Source: Alentia gelatinosa
Lineage: Eukaryota; Annelida; Polychaeta; Phyllodocida; Polynoidae
Direction of reading: 5' to 3'
Assembly: GCA_950022655.1 (NCBI GenBank)
Contig: OX465579.1
Span: 53,175,950 to 53,239,949, forward strand
Length of the DNA: 64,000 nucleotides
Both the position numbers and the translations under genes were made by a program. Within the stretch, counting starts at the first letter, position 1, and each line of letters begins with the position of its first letter. The notes under the pieces are model-generated. The model saw only the letters and a list, made by a program, of their open reading frames with translations. It had not been told where the DNA came from and ran no database searches. Below are positions 25,346-36,935 of this stretch, piece by piece.

Positions 25346-25695
25346 GGGAGCCAAAGTGAACCCGCTGAAACCACAGATACCCACCTACAAAACACTATTT
25401 CCGGTGGCCAGTAAGAAAGAGGCTTAGTGCTAAAGCTATGGGCGTTTGAGGCTAGACTTATGTTTTTGGTCTCGTTTGTTACTTTTGAAGTGAAGTTTAT
25501 AACTATCGTCTCTGAATAACTTTGTTTCAAAACTGCGATGATAGTTGTTAAGTTTATTAAAAATTTGGATCTAAAAGATCGGAGAATGACACATATAATC
25601 TCGAACCTACATAGTCTAAGTACTGAGCGCCTATACCCGGAAATAGTATTTTTTGACCGGCTATCTGTGGTTGCAGCGGGTTCACTTTGGCTCCC
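25346..25695. mobile_element. TA-flanked MITE, copy 1
   Basis: Inverted ends GGGAGCCAAAGTGAACCCGC and GCGGGTTCACTTTGGCTCCC, flanked by TA. The sequence inside (TTTCCGGTGGCCAGTAAGAA, CTCGTTTGTTACTTTTGAAG) is nearly the same as at 48023-48365. The TA duplication points to a Tc1/mariner-type transposase acting in trans. Confidence 0.9.
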
Positions 25696-26354
25696 TATAC
25701 AAATGGCCTACTGTAGTACACATGCTTGTAGAGTCACTAGGTGACCTGACCACATTTTTGCCTTTTATAGCTAACTAAGTACAGATATGAATATAATTTC
25801 TGTTTTGGACACAAGGTTTTATGGTAGTCCAGTTTTAGAACTTAGTATTTTGGCATAGTTTTTTTTTTAAATAGTAAATTCAGTTGGGGGGGGGGACTTT
25901 TATAATCACAGGTCCATTTTTAAGAACTCCTTTATGGACATATTTCTACCCCTTAAACTGGTTAAATCATAATATAATATGCCTCATTTGAAAGAGAATA
26001 AAAGATAGTGCTAGGTTAAACTTATTTTGGCATGATATTCATGTATTTTTGCCTAATTTCATAGCATGGGGGGGGGGTAGCAGCCATCTTTGAATTGTAA
26101 TGCAGCCATGTTCCCCCAGAGGACTCTCTGGTTCCTATCACTCTCCAAGCATATTGGTACATGCCTTGTATCTATATCCTTATAAGAACACCAAATATCT
26201 GGTTGAAGCTCAGCCTCACTTTGAACATGGAGCCTGTAGTATGGCCAACCAAAACCAGATGGAGCCATAACAAAGTACAGATAGGTATATGACTTTCTTT
26301 TTTTTGACAAGTTTAGTGGCAATACAATATCCTATTGTTTTATTTTTCGGTTTG

Positions 26355-27410
26355 ACCTTGTAAGACAGTTGTAAGGCTAATATGAGACTGTTGTAAGACT
26401 GTTGTAAGGCTGATACAAGACTGTTGCAAGACTGCTGTAAGGCTGTTGTAAGACTTGTAAGACAGTTCCAAGACTCTTGTAAGACTGTAGCAAGGCTGTT
26501 GTAAGACTGTTGCAAGACTGTTGTAAGGCTGATACAACACTGTTCCAAGACTCTTGTAAGGCTGATACAACACTGTTGAAAGACAGTTACAAGACTGTTG
26601 TAAGGTTGATACATGACTGTTGTTAGACTGTTGCAAGACTTGTAATGACTGTTGCAAGACTGCTGTAGGACTGTTGTAAGGCTGACATAAGACTGTTGTA
26701 AGACTGATACAAGACTGTTCTAAAACTGTTTCAAGACTGTTGCAAAAATGTTGCAAAACTGTTGTAAGACTTAAGACTGTTCCAAGACTTGTAAGACTGT
26801 TGCAAGACTGTTGTAAAGCTGATAAAATACTGTTGTAAGACTGTTGCAAGACTATTACAAGACTTGTTAGACTTTCAAGACTGTTGCAAGGCTGATACAA
26901 GACTGCTTTAAGACTGTTGTAAGGCTGATACAAGACCGTTGTAAGGCTGATACAAGACCGTTGTAAGACTGTTGTAAGATTGTTGCAAGACTGTTGTAAG
27001 ACTTACAAGACTGTTGTTAGGCTAATACAAGACTGTTGTAAGACTGTTGCAAGACTGTTGTCAGACTGTTCTAAGACTGATACAAGACTGTTTCAAGACT
27101 ATTCCAAGACTGTTGCAAAACTGTTGCAAAACGGTTTTAATACTTGTCAGACTATTCCAAGACTTGCAAGACTTGTGAGACTGTTGTAAGACTGTTATAA
27201 GACTGACACAAGACTGCAGTAAGACTGTTGCAAGACATGGAAGACTGTTGTAAAACTGTTGAAAGGCTAATATGAGACTGTTGTAAGAGTGTTGTAAGGC
27301 TGATACAAGACTGTTGCAAGACTGTTGTAAGATGGCAGTAAGACGGCAGTAAGACTGATTCAAGAATTGTAAGACTGTTGTAAGATTTGTGAGACCGTTG
27401 TAATGCTGAT
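26355..27410 (+). repeat. AAGACTGTTG minisatellite (copy B)
   Basis: About 1 kb of irregular units such as AGACTGTTGTAAGGCTGATA and CAAGACTGTTGCAAGACTG; the longest of the three arrays. Confidence 0.92.
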
Positions 27411-27671
27411 ATGATATGATATGGTATGAGGTGTTAATTCATTTTTCTGGATGGACTGATTTAAAAAGTCATATTTCTTTTGCAATTCTTCAACCATTTA
27501 TACATAACTTTGTAAAACCGAAAATATGGCAATGCCATATCAACCTTTGTATCCTTGTTATTGAGTATTTTGACATGGATTTAAGAAAACAAGACTCATT
27601 TGATTTTTTAAATTGGGAGGGGGAACTTATTTAGTCACAGGTCCATTTTTAAGAACTCCTTGGCAGGGTCA

Positions 27672-28500
27672 GGGAGCTGTTTCACTAGTAGTGGAGTGAA
27701 AGTGAGAGGTGAGACCGCAACAGTGGCACCAACAGTGGCACCAACAGTGGCAAGCCCAAATTTGCGTTTCATCAGTGCTGTCACTGTTGAGGTGGGACTA
27801 GCTGTCACTGTTGGCACAGCTCTCGCTATGCGCACGCGTTTGACGTTTGAATCTATTCGTCGATGAGCCGCGATGACGTGGAATTTCACCCCTTCCCAAA
27901 GGAACTAAGCAATGGAATTTTTACACGAGTAAGGTATATATATGACCTATAATCGTACCAAATATGAAGAAAATCGGCCAAGCCGTTCACAAGATATCGG
28001 CATTTGAATTTTGTCATAGCAAATAATGCACTTCCCGCCGGCTTCCAGGGGGAGACAAAAAGAACAGCCGAAACCCCACCGCACTACGGTGGGAGTGAAA
28101 AAGAATAGCGACCAACGCAAACGCATGGAGGGAGTAAAAAATTCAAACGCGGATAACTTCGGAACCCCTGGACCGATTTTCTTCATATTTGGTACGATTA
28201 TAGGATATATGTATATCTTACTCGTGTAAAAATTTCATTGCTTGATTCCCACGAGAAGTTGGTGAAACTATTCTATACACGTAACAAACGACATGGTAGA
28301 CCCTGTCGCTTACAGAGGCTCCACAGTGACACTAACAGCAACACCAATTTTACTGATGAAACGGTCACTGCCACTGTTGGTGTCGCTCCTTTCCCGATTG
28401 CCGTTCACGCTCTAGTGCACCTCCTAATGAAACGCACACTGTCGCTGTGGTGCCACTATTAGAGTGAGCGACACTTGCAGCTTCTAGTGAAACAGCTCCC
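27672..28500. mobile_element. Foldback element, family X, copy 1
   Basis: Inverted ends GGGAGCTGTTTCACTAG and CTAGTGAAACAGCTCCC. The subterminal arms carry CAACAGTGGCACCA repeats. The core has two inverted copies of the module containing ACACGAGTAAGGTATATATA, CGTACCAAATATGAAGAAAA and GTCATAGCAAAT. The ORFs over it are by-products of the repeats. Confidence 0.88.
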
Positions 28501-28850
28501 TGGTCTCTTCCTAGGCTTGCTCAAGTCTTTGATTATGGACCTCAAACTACTTTATAAGCTTCCCCAAACACCTGACAGGCCCAGTAATCAAAGACTTGTA
28601 AAATATGCACAAACCCCTGTAAGTTTTTCCTATGGTAACCTGATACCTCCCTTTCCCCTTCCTCTATACCTCCACTTCCTGCCAACTCCCAGGGACCTTC
28701 CTTGTTATCATTGTAATTAATTATTGGCAGACCTTGTATTGAAATGCTTCCACCTGCTAATTTGGTATTTAAAGGCCAATATTTCTATTTTGAAATGCAC
28801 ACTTAGTTCTTGTTATCTGTATTACTATCATAGGATGATGGAAGACCGAG

Positions 28851-29596
28851 GTTGACGTACCATCGAATCAAAACCCAATAACAAAAAACAAATTTTTAGA
28901 AAACTGATCTCAACTCTTAGTCATGAATATTCACCAAAACATTTTGCAAATATCCATGAAAACATTCCCACAGACATTCCCATAAATAGTCATAAAGAGA
29001 CAAAGCTCCGATTGTCCACATAAATCTGAAGTTTTACTTATCAATTCCTATTCCTAACACTGACCTAAACTATCATTTTTCATACAATAAACTTTTTACA
29101 ATTAAATATAATTGTAGTTAAGAATTCTATATCTTTGTTATATCTAAACCTAAAATATAACCATTCTGGAGTGGTTATCATGTCAGTGTTCTGTATAGGT
29201 CTATTACCACGCCATGGAACTGGGTTCACTTCCGCAGCGCTTGCCTTGTTTTAATGTTGTGTATACATCTTTTGCTGGTGCTTGGTAATTAGCTGCTACT
29301 CTACACATAGCCCCATTTTTGTGCAAGAGGTGAATTAACACAGAATGAAATTCTACGCTAAAAGTGCCATAGGCTCAACATTCAGGGGGGGGGGGGGGCA
29401 CCAAATAGGCAAAATTTCCACTCCACCAGGCGCCTCCCAAACATGGCAGTGCAAGTACGGCCGCCGCACGGGCACCAAGCTGGTTCTACATGCCTACGAT
29501 TAGCGTAGGTACAGTACTATGTGGTGCAGGCCATAGGATCAAGGATAAAAAATAGAATCATACCCTTGCCTAAAAGCTGCGTGTTATTTTCTATAG
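28851..29596. other. Intron sequence, no gene seen
   Basis: AT-rich sequence and a poly-G run at 29386-29398; no exon or element was recognised before the MSH4 acceptor at 29596. Confidence 0.4.
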
Positions 29597-29716
29597 TCGC
29601 TGTCTGACCCACGCTTTGATCTGATTCTGGAGCAAATCTCAAAAGTGATAAACGACGAGACTCAGTATCAGAAGGGCACGCTCAACATGCGCACACAGAA
29701 GTGTTTTGCCGTCCGG
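29597..29716 (+). CDS. MSH4: MSH4 exon (window exon 3), core domain
   Basis: Forty codons in phase 0 at both ends: [20 protein letters not shown], then [20 protein letters not shown]. This matches MSH4 ([14 protein letters not shown]). The acceptor is TTTTCTATAG. The donor GTTTGT is weak at positions +3 to +5. Confidence 0.93.
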
Positions 29717-30181
29717 GTTTGTACATGTATTTATATACTTTGAACAACACATTTCGAGCATTAGTGGTCTCAATGGTTCTCATTAGACTTTGGACATCCA
29801 TTGTTAAGACAAGTATCACCTTTCTATATCTCATAACATGTCTTTTGCTAAAAGCATGTACAGTATAAGAATTATGCATAAGTCTAATTAAACAAATTGG
29901 ATGTCAAACTACCCAAACAAGAATGATGCACCATAATATGTATAATGCTTCAATTGGATTGCGGTATTAGCACCAGATAGTGTAATGTATTATCATAATT
30001 ATTCGGTATATCAATCTGGAAGTCTGCAATTAACTATATCCCCCATTCTTGATGGTTTAATGACATTTCATATACGGATAATAGATCTTCGAGACACCCT
30101 AATGAAGGACTGTGAAAGGTCCGAAAAATATCGGTTATCTAAAACAAGCAATGACTCTTATTATTTACTAAATACAGACCT

Positions 30182-31763
30182 GGGAGCCGTTTCACTAGAA
30201 GAGATTAGTCTCGTTGTTTCTAACAGTGGCACCACAGCGGCAGTGTGCGTTTCATGAGTAGGTGCACTCAAGCGTGAACGGCACTTGGGACACGAGCGGC
30301 ACCAACAGTGGCAGAACCCGTTTCATCAGTAAAGTGGCTCTCACTGTTAGTGCCACTGTGGAGCCGCTGTAAGTAAGAGGGTCTACCCTCTCGTATTGAT
30401 CAAAACACCATTTAGAAACATACCATATCATGTTTTAATTAAAGTAAAGAATGCTCCGAGCAATTCCATATGTATCTTTTACCCACATCTCAATTTTCAT
30501 AATTCTCTAGTGGTCAACTTCTTTGCTAAAACTATTATTCTCCGATCCAGATGGACACTTCCGGTTCAAAATACCCTCCAAAATATGTAAATTCACCTGA
30601 CAACGGATCAATCCGCCATCTTGCCTGGTGAATACAAAGCGCTGTCAGAGTCTAAAATGGCGAAGAACTATATTAATCAACCGTCTCATGTGCATCCTAT
30701 ACATGTAATAATTGAATTAGGATTATTTACATTATTCAGATATAATTTAAATGTGCCAACTCGAAGAAAATCGCTTGTTTCGACGATTTGTTGACATCGC
30801 GTTTATAGCCTTAACGGGCTACCAGATAATCATTTGATCTGAAATTGCAAGGGAAGTCTGATTTTGTCAGGAGAAATTCTTCAGGGGTACTTAAAACATC
30901 CTCACACTTTAAAAAGTATCATAAATGGACGTCCGAACGGCCCATAGGCTTAGCACTGCGGAGGTGTGTCTCCAAAATGGCCGCCAAGGCGGTTCGTAGC
31001 GCCACCAACTTCCAGGCCGGATCGGAGAATACTATTGTAACCAAGAACTACAATCACTGCACTACTCGGTCGGTATGCCACTGTGCTGCTCGACCTTAGG
31101 CTATCACTTCCAAGTCTTCCCTCCACCATGGTGTTGTCCCATTACCTTAATTCCATATAAGGAATACAGTAGACCGAGTAGCCAATGACTGCATTCGCAG
31201 CAAACCCCGACCTTCACCCTGACCTCCTTACATAATATTTTCTCAAATTGGTTCACGGTCCACAAAAAACCAGACAAGCTGATTTGGGTATTAAAACTTT
31301 ATTGTGGGATTCATTTGACATCGAGATGGGGAGGGGAGTTTCATAAATAATTTGCAACGTTTCATCCCTATTGATGGGACTTCTTCAGGCAATCAGGTTG
31401 TAATATTTTCTCGCGCCTTGGGACGGCTCTGCAGTCGAGAGTTGACCTCGAATCTTAGGGGCCACAACCACCCTCCAAGCGAGAGCTAGAGTGTTGGCAC
31501 CATAACTCAGTCAAAAATATAAGTAGCGATATCCAATAAAAACTGAAATATGGGGAATGACATGAGGAATGATTTGGAATAATAAAATTATTCATTTCTT
31601 ATTGATTTATAAATGTTTCCGTTCACTATGCTGGCATAGTGTAGGGAACGGCCACCTCAACAGCGAGACTACTTATGAAACGCGAATTTCGGTTTGCCAC
31701 TGTTGGTGCCACTGTTGCCGTCTTACCTCTCGCTATAAGCCATAGACTAGTGAAACAGCACCC
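30182..31763. mobile_element. Foldback element, family X, copy 2, with internal insertion
   Basis: Left end GGGAGCCGTTTCACTAG and right end CTAGTGAAACAGCACCC. The left arm (30182-30394) has the CAGTGGCA repeats and the palindromic block AGAGGGTCTACCCTCTC; the right arm (31640-31763) has GCCACTGTTGGTGCCACTG. About 1.2 kb between them does not match other copies and includes a retroelement terminus near 31250-31450. Confidence 0.7.
31250..31450 (-). mobile_element. Retroelement terminus (possibly Penelope-like)
   Basis: On the minus strand it reads CCTGAAGAAGTCCC, then GATGAAACGTTGCAA, TCTCGATGT and ATCAGCTTGTCTGGTTTT. The same order of blocks occurs on the + strand at 62600-62720. Such CTGAAGAAG...GAAACGTTG blocks are common at ends of Penelope-like and some other retroelements; the assignment is an inference. 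Confidence 0.5.
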
Positions 31764-31980
31764 AGGCCCATTGTCGAGTTAGTGGAAACATTTCATTTCT
31801 TCCGTATAATGGATCTTTTGTAGAAAATCGTCAAAAAGGATCAGATTTACATATTGAAGCAGAGGTTCTGAGGGGGAAATGTCACGAATTGATGCAATGT
31901 GATGAGCTAATGTGTGACTAAAGCTACTTCTACAATACCTTTCTTAATATACTAATTAATTGTCTTATTTTCATTTTCAG

Positions 31981-31993
31981 CCAAAGATAAACG
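31981..31993 (+). CDS. MSH4: MSH4 13-nt microexon (window exon 4)
   Basis: The 13 bases CCAAAGATAAACG lie between a strong acceptor (TTTTCATTTTCAG) and a good donor (GTAAGA). They encode P-K-I-N plus the first base of a glycine codon finished by the next exon. Human MSH4 has exactly five residues (SNINE) at this place between the preceding CYAVR and following FLDIARR, so length, phase and the shared I-N all fit. Without it the flanking exons would not join in frame. Confidence 0.85.
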
Positions 31994-32990
31994 GTAAGAT
32001 TTTTTGTTTTAACAAGACATGGCAAAAACACCTCTAAGGCAACCAGATGCTTCCTTGATCAAAGGGACAAGATCAGATTTCTTCACGTTTGTCAACCTCT
32101 AGTCTCGCTCAGACCCTATTTTCTTTTCGACACCAAATAGTACCGAATGGAATTTTGTACTAAAACGCCATATGCTCAACATTGACTGAAAAAAATTTAG
32201 ATTAAGGCCTGATCTACTATCATGACGTTCAGGAAAAATTAATGTGCTTAGTTTGATATGGTGTAAGTGTGTGTATTTAGCTAAGAGAATGAAAAAAATG
32301 AATTTCCCATCTATAATTATAATATAAACAAAAGATAGTCATGAAAGAGAGGATCACAGAGATATTTGAATTTTTAAAATCGGTCAAATAGTTCGAGTAT
32401 TATGGAGGAAAGTCTAGTCAGATCAAGGTTGAATTTGAGGAATTCAAGTATACAGAAAACAGTAGACGGCATGGCACCACATAACAATTAGCACAGATGA
32501 ACAGATTTATTACTTATATTTAATAACTCTCAAGATATTCATGATAGGGACATTATATTTAGCAATTAACGGATATTTGCACATGCTGAATCCAATGGAG
32601 ATATTTATTTCATGTATAATAATGATGTCATAGTTAATTTGCATATTAGTAGGGAAATCTGTGATAATGCTGCATAAATTTTGCACAAAAGCACTCAAAA
32701 AATACTGACAGAGCAGGGGCCATGGAGCAAGGTATAGGCACAGGCCAATCCTTCTTAAATAAAGTTAAAATTTTAAAAAGGATATTGCCCCATTGCTCCT
32801 ATATTTATATTCACAGGAAAACCTCGCATTCAGAAGGTATATTTTAATATTAAATGTGATGATTGGGCGTTTGAGGAAAACCATTTGAAAAATAATGATT
32901 GGAAAAAGCAGTGTTTGTGTGACGGCCACCGCGTGTGTTGTTGGTGTATTAGCATTCTTTCTGAAGAGGAAAACCCGATGCTTGTTTCAG
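31994..32990. other. MSH4 intron 4, no other feature seen
   Basis: About 1 kb of AT-rich intron between the 13-nt microexon and exon 5, with no recognised repeat. Confidence 0.5.
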
Positions 32991-33044
32991 GACTATTAGA
33001 TGTTGCACGGCGAACATACACAGAAATAGTCGACGATATCGCAA
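32991..33044 (+). CDS. MSH4: MSH4 exon (window exon 5), lever to clamp
   Basis: The acceptor CTTGTTTCAG is followed by two bases completing the split Gly codon, then LLDVARRTYTEIVDDIA and one base of the next codon before the donor GTAAGT. The ARRTYTEIVDDIA stretch is nearly identical to vertebrate MSH4, which makes this one of the most certain exons. Confidence 0.96.
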
Positions 33045-33658
33045 GTAAGTCTAAGAAGAGAATCTTTCAGTTTCACACCTCTCTTCAATGAGTATGCACA
33101 AACGGATCAAAAGCCGTTTCTCTCATGCAACTTTCCCTGTTTTTTCATGTGAATATGCTTTTTCATTTTGCAGTATATAAAATACAGTGTAGTTTTACCT
33201 TGCATAAAATGATAAATGATAATATTAATTGAGCCTCATTCACGCCATTTAAACGTTGGTTTGAACTTACCCACAGACCCTTACTTAGTCTCACACCTTG
33301 GCTGACACCAATATGCTTTCAAGGTGGCAAATACTGGATGAAAAGTATTTCCACTGTTTTGTCTGCCACCAACTATGGACAGTGTATTGGGTATACTGTC
33401 CATGCCCCAACTGATATTCATGCTGATGAATATATCCGTAGTACAAAATATTCATAAGGCGCAGGCAATTTCAGTTTAGTCTATTCACCAGTGCTGTACG
33501 GTGCTGCCGATTTTCTTCATATTTGGTACGATTATAGGTTATATATATACCTGTATACCACTCGTGTTTAAATCTCATCACTTAATTCCTACGGCAACCC
33601 TGGGGCGATGCACCAGCAACCCCCAGCAGATGCTCAACTGACCCAGCAACCAAGACCA

Positions 33659-34390
33659 GGGCCCTGCTTTTCAGTCACGACAATCGTTATGAACGACATG
33701 TTTCTGCTGTGAGTGTGCTATAGTCGCGACATTTTAGAGGGTCGGACAATGATCGCCGCTCTACGACACGTAGGGCGGTGTGAAGTGTGCTATAGTCACG
33801 ACACATGGAAGGTCACGTGGGTAAATTTGTCTCCCAAACTGTCTTAGACATAAGACATCTATGGACATGTCGTACAGAATGCGCAAGTTCACTTCCCGTA
33901 GGAATTAAGCGATGAAATTTTAACACGAGTAAGGTATATATATAACCTATAATCATACCAAATATTATGAAAATCGCCAACACCGTTTCGAAGATATAAG
34001 TTTGAATTTCGTCATAGCAATCTGCTGCTCTGGAGGCCAGCGTACTTTCCCCACGCCTCCGCTCTCCAAGCAGAGATTCCGCAATCCATACCGCAAAAGA
34101 TCTCCTGGGAGAGTGCTTGTACGATGTCCGATCGATAGCCCTATGTTTCAAATTCAATCGCTGTTATCTTCGGGACAGTGAGGCCGATTTTCTTCATATT
34201 TAGAACGATCATAGTTTACGTGGTTCTATACTAGTCTTAGCGGACGATACTTTTAGCGGCGATCGTCAGTGGCGCACTACGATCGTGTCTATAGAACACC
34301 GGCCATCTTTTGTCTTCCAAAATGTCGTGGAATCGCTGGACGATCTTAGGGTATCGGTAATAACGATTGTCGTGACTGAAAAACAGGGCC
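33659..34390. mobile_element. Foldback element, family Y, copy 1
   Basis: Inverted ends GGGCCCTGCTTTTCAGTCAC and GTGACTGAAAAACAGGGCCC. The arms hold CACGACAATCG and CGACATTTTAGAGGGTCGG blocks. The core carries the same ACACGAGTAAGG module as family X. It is followed directly by copy 2. Confidence 0.85.
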
Positions 34391-34391
34391 C

Positions 34392-35213
34392 AGGGCCCTG
34401 TTTTTCAGTCACGACAATCGTTATGAACGACATGTTTTTGCTCTGAGTGTTCTAAAGTCGCGACATTTTAGAGGGTCGGACAATTATCGCTGCTCTACGA
34501 CACGTAGGGCGGTGTGAGGTGTGCTATAGTCACGACAGTCGGTGGCTAATGGAGCGGAAACTGTAGCCCAAAGTGTCGTAGGTCTAAGACATCTATGGAC
34601 ATGTCGTACAGAATGCGCAACTTCACTTCCCGTTCGAATTAAGCGATGAAATTTTAACACGAGTAAGGTATACTTATGACCTATAATCGTCCCAAATATG
34701 AAGAAAATTGGCTGCACCTTTCCGAAGTTATAGGCGTTTGGATCTCGTCATAGCAATGGTCTGCTCTGGTGGCCAGTGTATTTCTCCGATACCTCCGCTA
34801 ATTTATGCAGCGACCTTGACATTGACTGCGTGTCTGGAGGTGGGAGGGTGACTGGCCACCAGAGCAGACAATTGCTATGACGAAGTCCAAACACCGATAT
34901 CTTCGAAACGCTGCGACCGATTTTCTTCATATTTGGTACGAATATAGGTTATATGTATGCCTTACTTGTATTAAAATTTCATCGCTTAATTCGTATGGGA
35001 AGTACAGAAAATCCTCTATATATGCACAGTGAGGTTTTATAGAACCTAAGACAGTTCTATACTTGCGATACTTTTAGCGGCGATCGTCCGTGGCGCACTA
35101 TGACACCGTCTATAGGACGCCGGCCATCTTTTGTCGTCCAAAAAGGTCGTAGATCGGCTGTGGGATCGTAGGCCTGCGACACTCACAAATGTCGTGACTA
35201 AAAAACAGGGCCC
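34392..35213. mobile_element. Foldback element, family Y, copy 2
   Basis: Inverted ends GGGCCCTGTTTTTCAGTCAC and TCGTGACTAAAAAACAGGGC. One base (A) separates it from copy 1. The arms and core are close to those of copy 1, so the pair forms a head-to-tail doublet in MSH4 intron 5. Confidence 0.85.
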
Positions 35214-35384
35214 AGATGTCTGGCAGATGGGCATCGCGCAGCATTGTGCGATGCTCCACCAAACAGATAAAAACAAAATTCCACGAGATGTCCCAGCAAC
35301 CGTTGTATGAGCGTCACACAACATTTTTGTCTGGTTGGTGGAATTCACGCCTTATCTGAACCACTTTGGAGCCTTGAGTCAAGA

Positions 35385-35750
35385 CAGGTTTATTTTGCCC
35401 ACTACTGGTGGGATACTGCCTGTCAGACAGCCCATGACACCACACAGTGTCATATTCAGCCTCTGACATCATAACACAAGCAGCCTGAAGATTCCCATAG
35501 ATGAAACCACTATTTGTTGACGATAGCCAATGCTATAACAACAAACCATGCCCCCAATACCGTGACATCACGGTCAGGGCGGACGACAAACAATCAACTT
35601 AGCGACTCGCCTAGAAACGCTTTGATCAACAAGGGAACTGTTCGATTAGCGAGTAAACGATGACGTCAACGCCTTGTCTCGTGACAGTGCATTCAAGCGG
35701 TAGCTGCATTAAAAGCAAGACGTACCTCGTCTACTCTGAACATATCATCA
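35385..35750 (+). mobile_element. Unidentified element sharing a core with 61040-61250
   Basis: AGCAGCCTGAAGATTCCCAT and GATGAAACCACT recur as AGCAGCCTGAGGATTCCCAC and GATGAAACCGCT at 61068. The rest is only loosely similar. CTGARGA followed at short distance by GAAAC recalls a hammerhead ribozyme core. No ORF. Confidence 0.4.
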
Positions 35751-36098
35751 TATATACAGTGGTAACATAGTGCAAACTAGTCCTACTTCCGCCACCTCCG
35801 TCCGAAAATACATGTGTACAGTTAATTCCAACTATATAACGTGTTGAATTTTATTTGGGAACTTCCCCTTTTTTTCTAAAAAGCTGAAATATCCGTAATC
35901 TATTCAAGGCCTCACAATTCTGTCTGTAACTCCCAAATAGAGAGGGGAGAGGCCAGCTTTTGCAGTTTCTTTGGGTGGCGGTGGAGGTGGAGATATATCT
36001 ATAGCAGTATTGTGTTGCTGCCGTATATCCATGTTCATTACCTCGGTCACATCATGTTTGACCCGGGCATCTCAGTTATTTTCTGGCCTTTACTACAG

Positions 36099-36286
36099 CC
36101 CTAATTCAGCAGCTCAGTGAGCGCCATGAAATGCCCTTCAAGATGGGGTACAATGGTGCCCGCGGCTTCCACATCCAGCTTTATTCACCATGCGGTGCCA
36201 CCGGGGTCAGCCTGGAGTCACTCCCATCAGAGGTCATCAAAGCAGTGCGCTCCAAATCTCTCATCACCTGTACCACAGCTGACCTG
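36099..36286 (+). CDS. MSH4: MSH4 exon (window exon 6), clamp domain
   Basis: The acceptor is TTTACTACAG. Two bases finish a split codon, then the exon reads LIQQLSERHEMPFK, ..YNGARGFHIQL, ..SLESLPSEVIKAVRSK and ends TTADL in phase 0. It matches MSH4 (ARGFFIQM and TSADL). The donor GTCAGA is non-standard at +3 and +6. Reading on past it runs to a stop at 36326, so the end was chosen from the match to ADL and the fit of the next microexon. Confidence 0.9.
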
Positions 36287-36456
36287 GTCAGACTCTATAT
36301 TTTATGCTCTATCAACAATATGCTTTGACTAATATATAGCTCTTTTTTATAGTAGACGTCTTCTAAGTATCCCCAGACCGATATATTTATTATGATAAAA
36401 AGATTGAATTATATATTGATTTGTTTTGCACAACTGTATTGTTTTCTGGTCCCTGG

Positions 36457-36690
36457 CACAACGTAAGCGCATGGTCCACTGGACCGGCGGTATAGCATTA
36501 GAAGCCGTTGTAGTAGTGTAGGAACCTACACGCCAGGTCGGCGCCGGCGGCTGGGAACTGATGAAACCTAATCTATAAGGTTTTGATGGTTTGCTCCATC
36601 GCGCTATACTTGAGATAGCACGGGTGATGAGCGGTAGCCGCCAAACCGCGCCGTACATGCCATACCTCTGGCCTGGTGGAGCAATGATAA
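36457..36690. repeat. Dispersed repeat with inverted halves
   Basis: Contains AGGAACCTACACGCCAGGTC and GGCGCCGGCGGC, matching in inverted orientation the stretch just before MSH4 exon 1 (16795-16915). Confidence 0.5.
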
Positions 36691-36747
36691 TTGCCTGGAG
36701 TGCTTCAATTGTTGATATTTTCCAATCGAATCACGTTTGAGATAACA

Positions 36748-36749
<2 letters not shown>

Positions 36750-36813
<64 letters not shown>
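36750..36813. repeat. (TA)n microsatellite
   Basis: About 32 uninterrupted TA units in MSH4 intron 6, roughly 110 bp before the second microexon. Confidence 0.97.
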
Positions 36814-36816
<3 letters not shown>

Positions 36817-36922
36817 GCATGTCTATTGTATCTCATGTATTTAAAGATTATCTTCGTATCTCGTTTTGTGGATACAATTGAATTTAATGATGCTTCTGTC
36901 TCATTCAACTCTTTCCTTTCAG

Positions 36923-36935
36923 ATACGATTAAACG
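36923..36935 (+). CDS. MSH4: MSH4 13-nt microexon (window exon 7)
   Basis: The 13 bases ATACGATTAAACG lie between the acceptor CTTTCCTTTCAG and the donor GTATGT. They encode I-R-L-N plus the first base of an Asp codon. Human MSH4 has IKMN after SADL, so the alignment is residue for residue. It has the same length and the same phases (0 in, 1 out) as the microexon at 31981. Confidence 0.85.

Larger units (their letters stand above)
25715..28850. mobile_element. Dispersed element M, copy B, with nested family X element
   Basis: The left part matches copy A, the right part matches copy C, and the minisatellite at 26355-27410 lies between. The right part is split at 27672-28500 by a family X element; copy C shows the unbroken site (GGCAGGGTC, GGTCTCTCCCTAG). 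Confidence 0.7.

Noticed and set aside
31981..31993. The first 13-nt exon as a chance splice-site pair
   Set aside because: The residues, phase and length match human MSH4 and the flanking exons would be out of frame without it; a second case behaves the same way.
36099..36328. MSH4 exon 6 extended to the stop at 36326 as a short isoform
   Set aside because: After ADL the sequence no longer resembles MSH4, and the next microexon restores the alignment; an alternative end was not supported.
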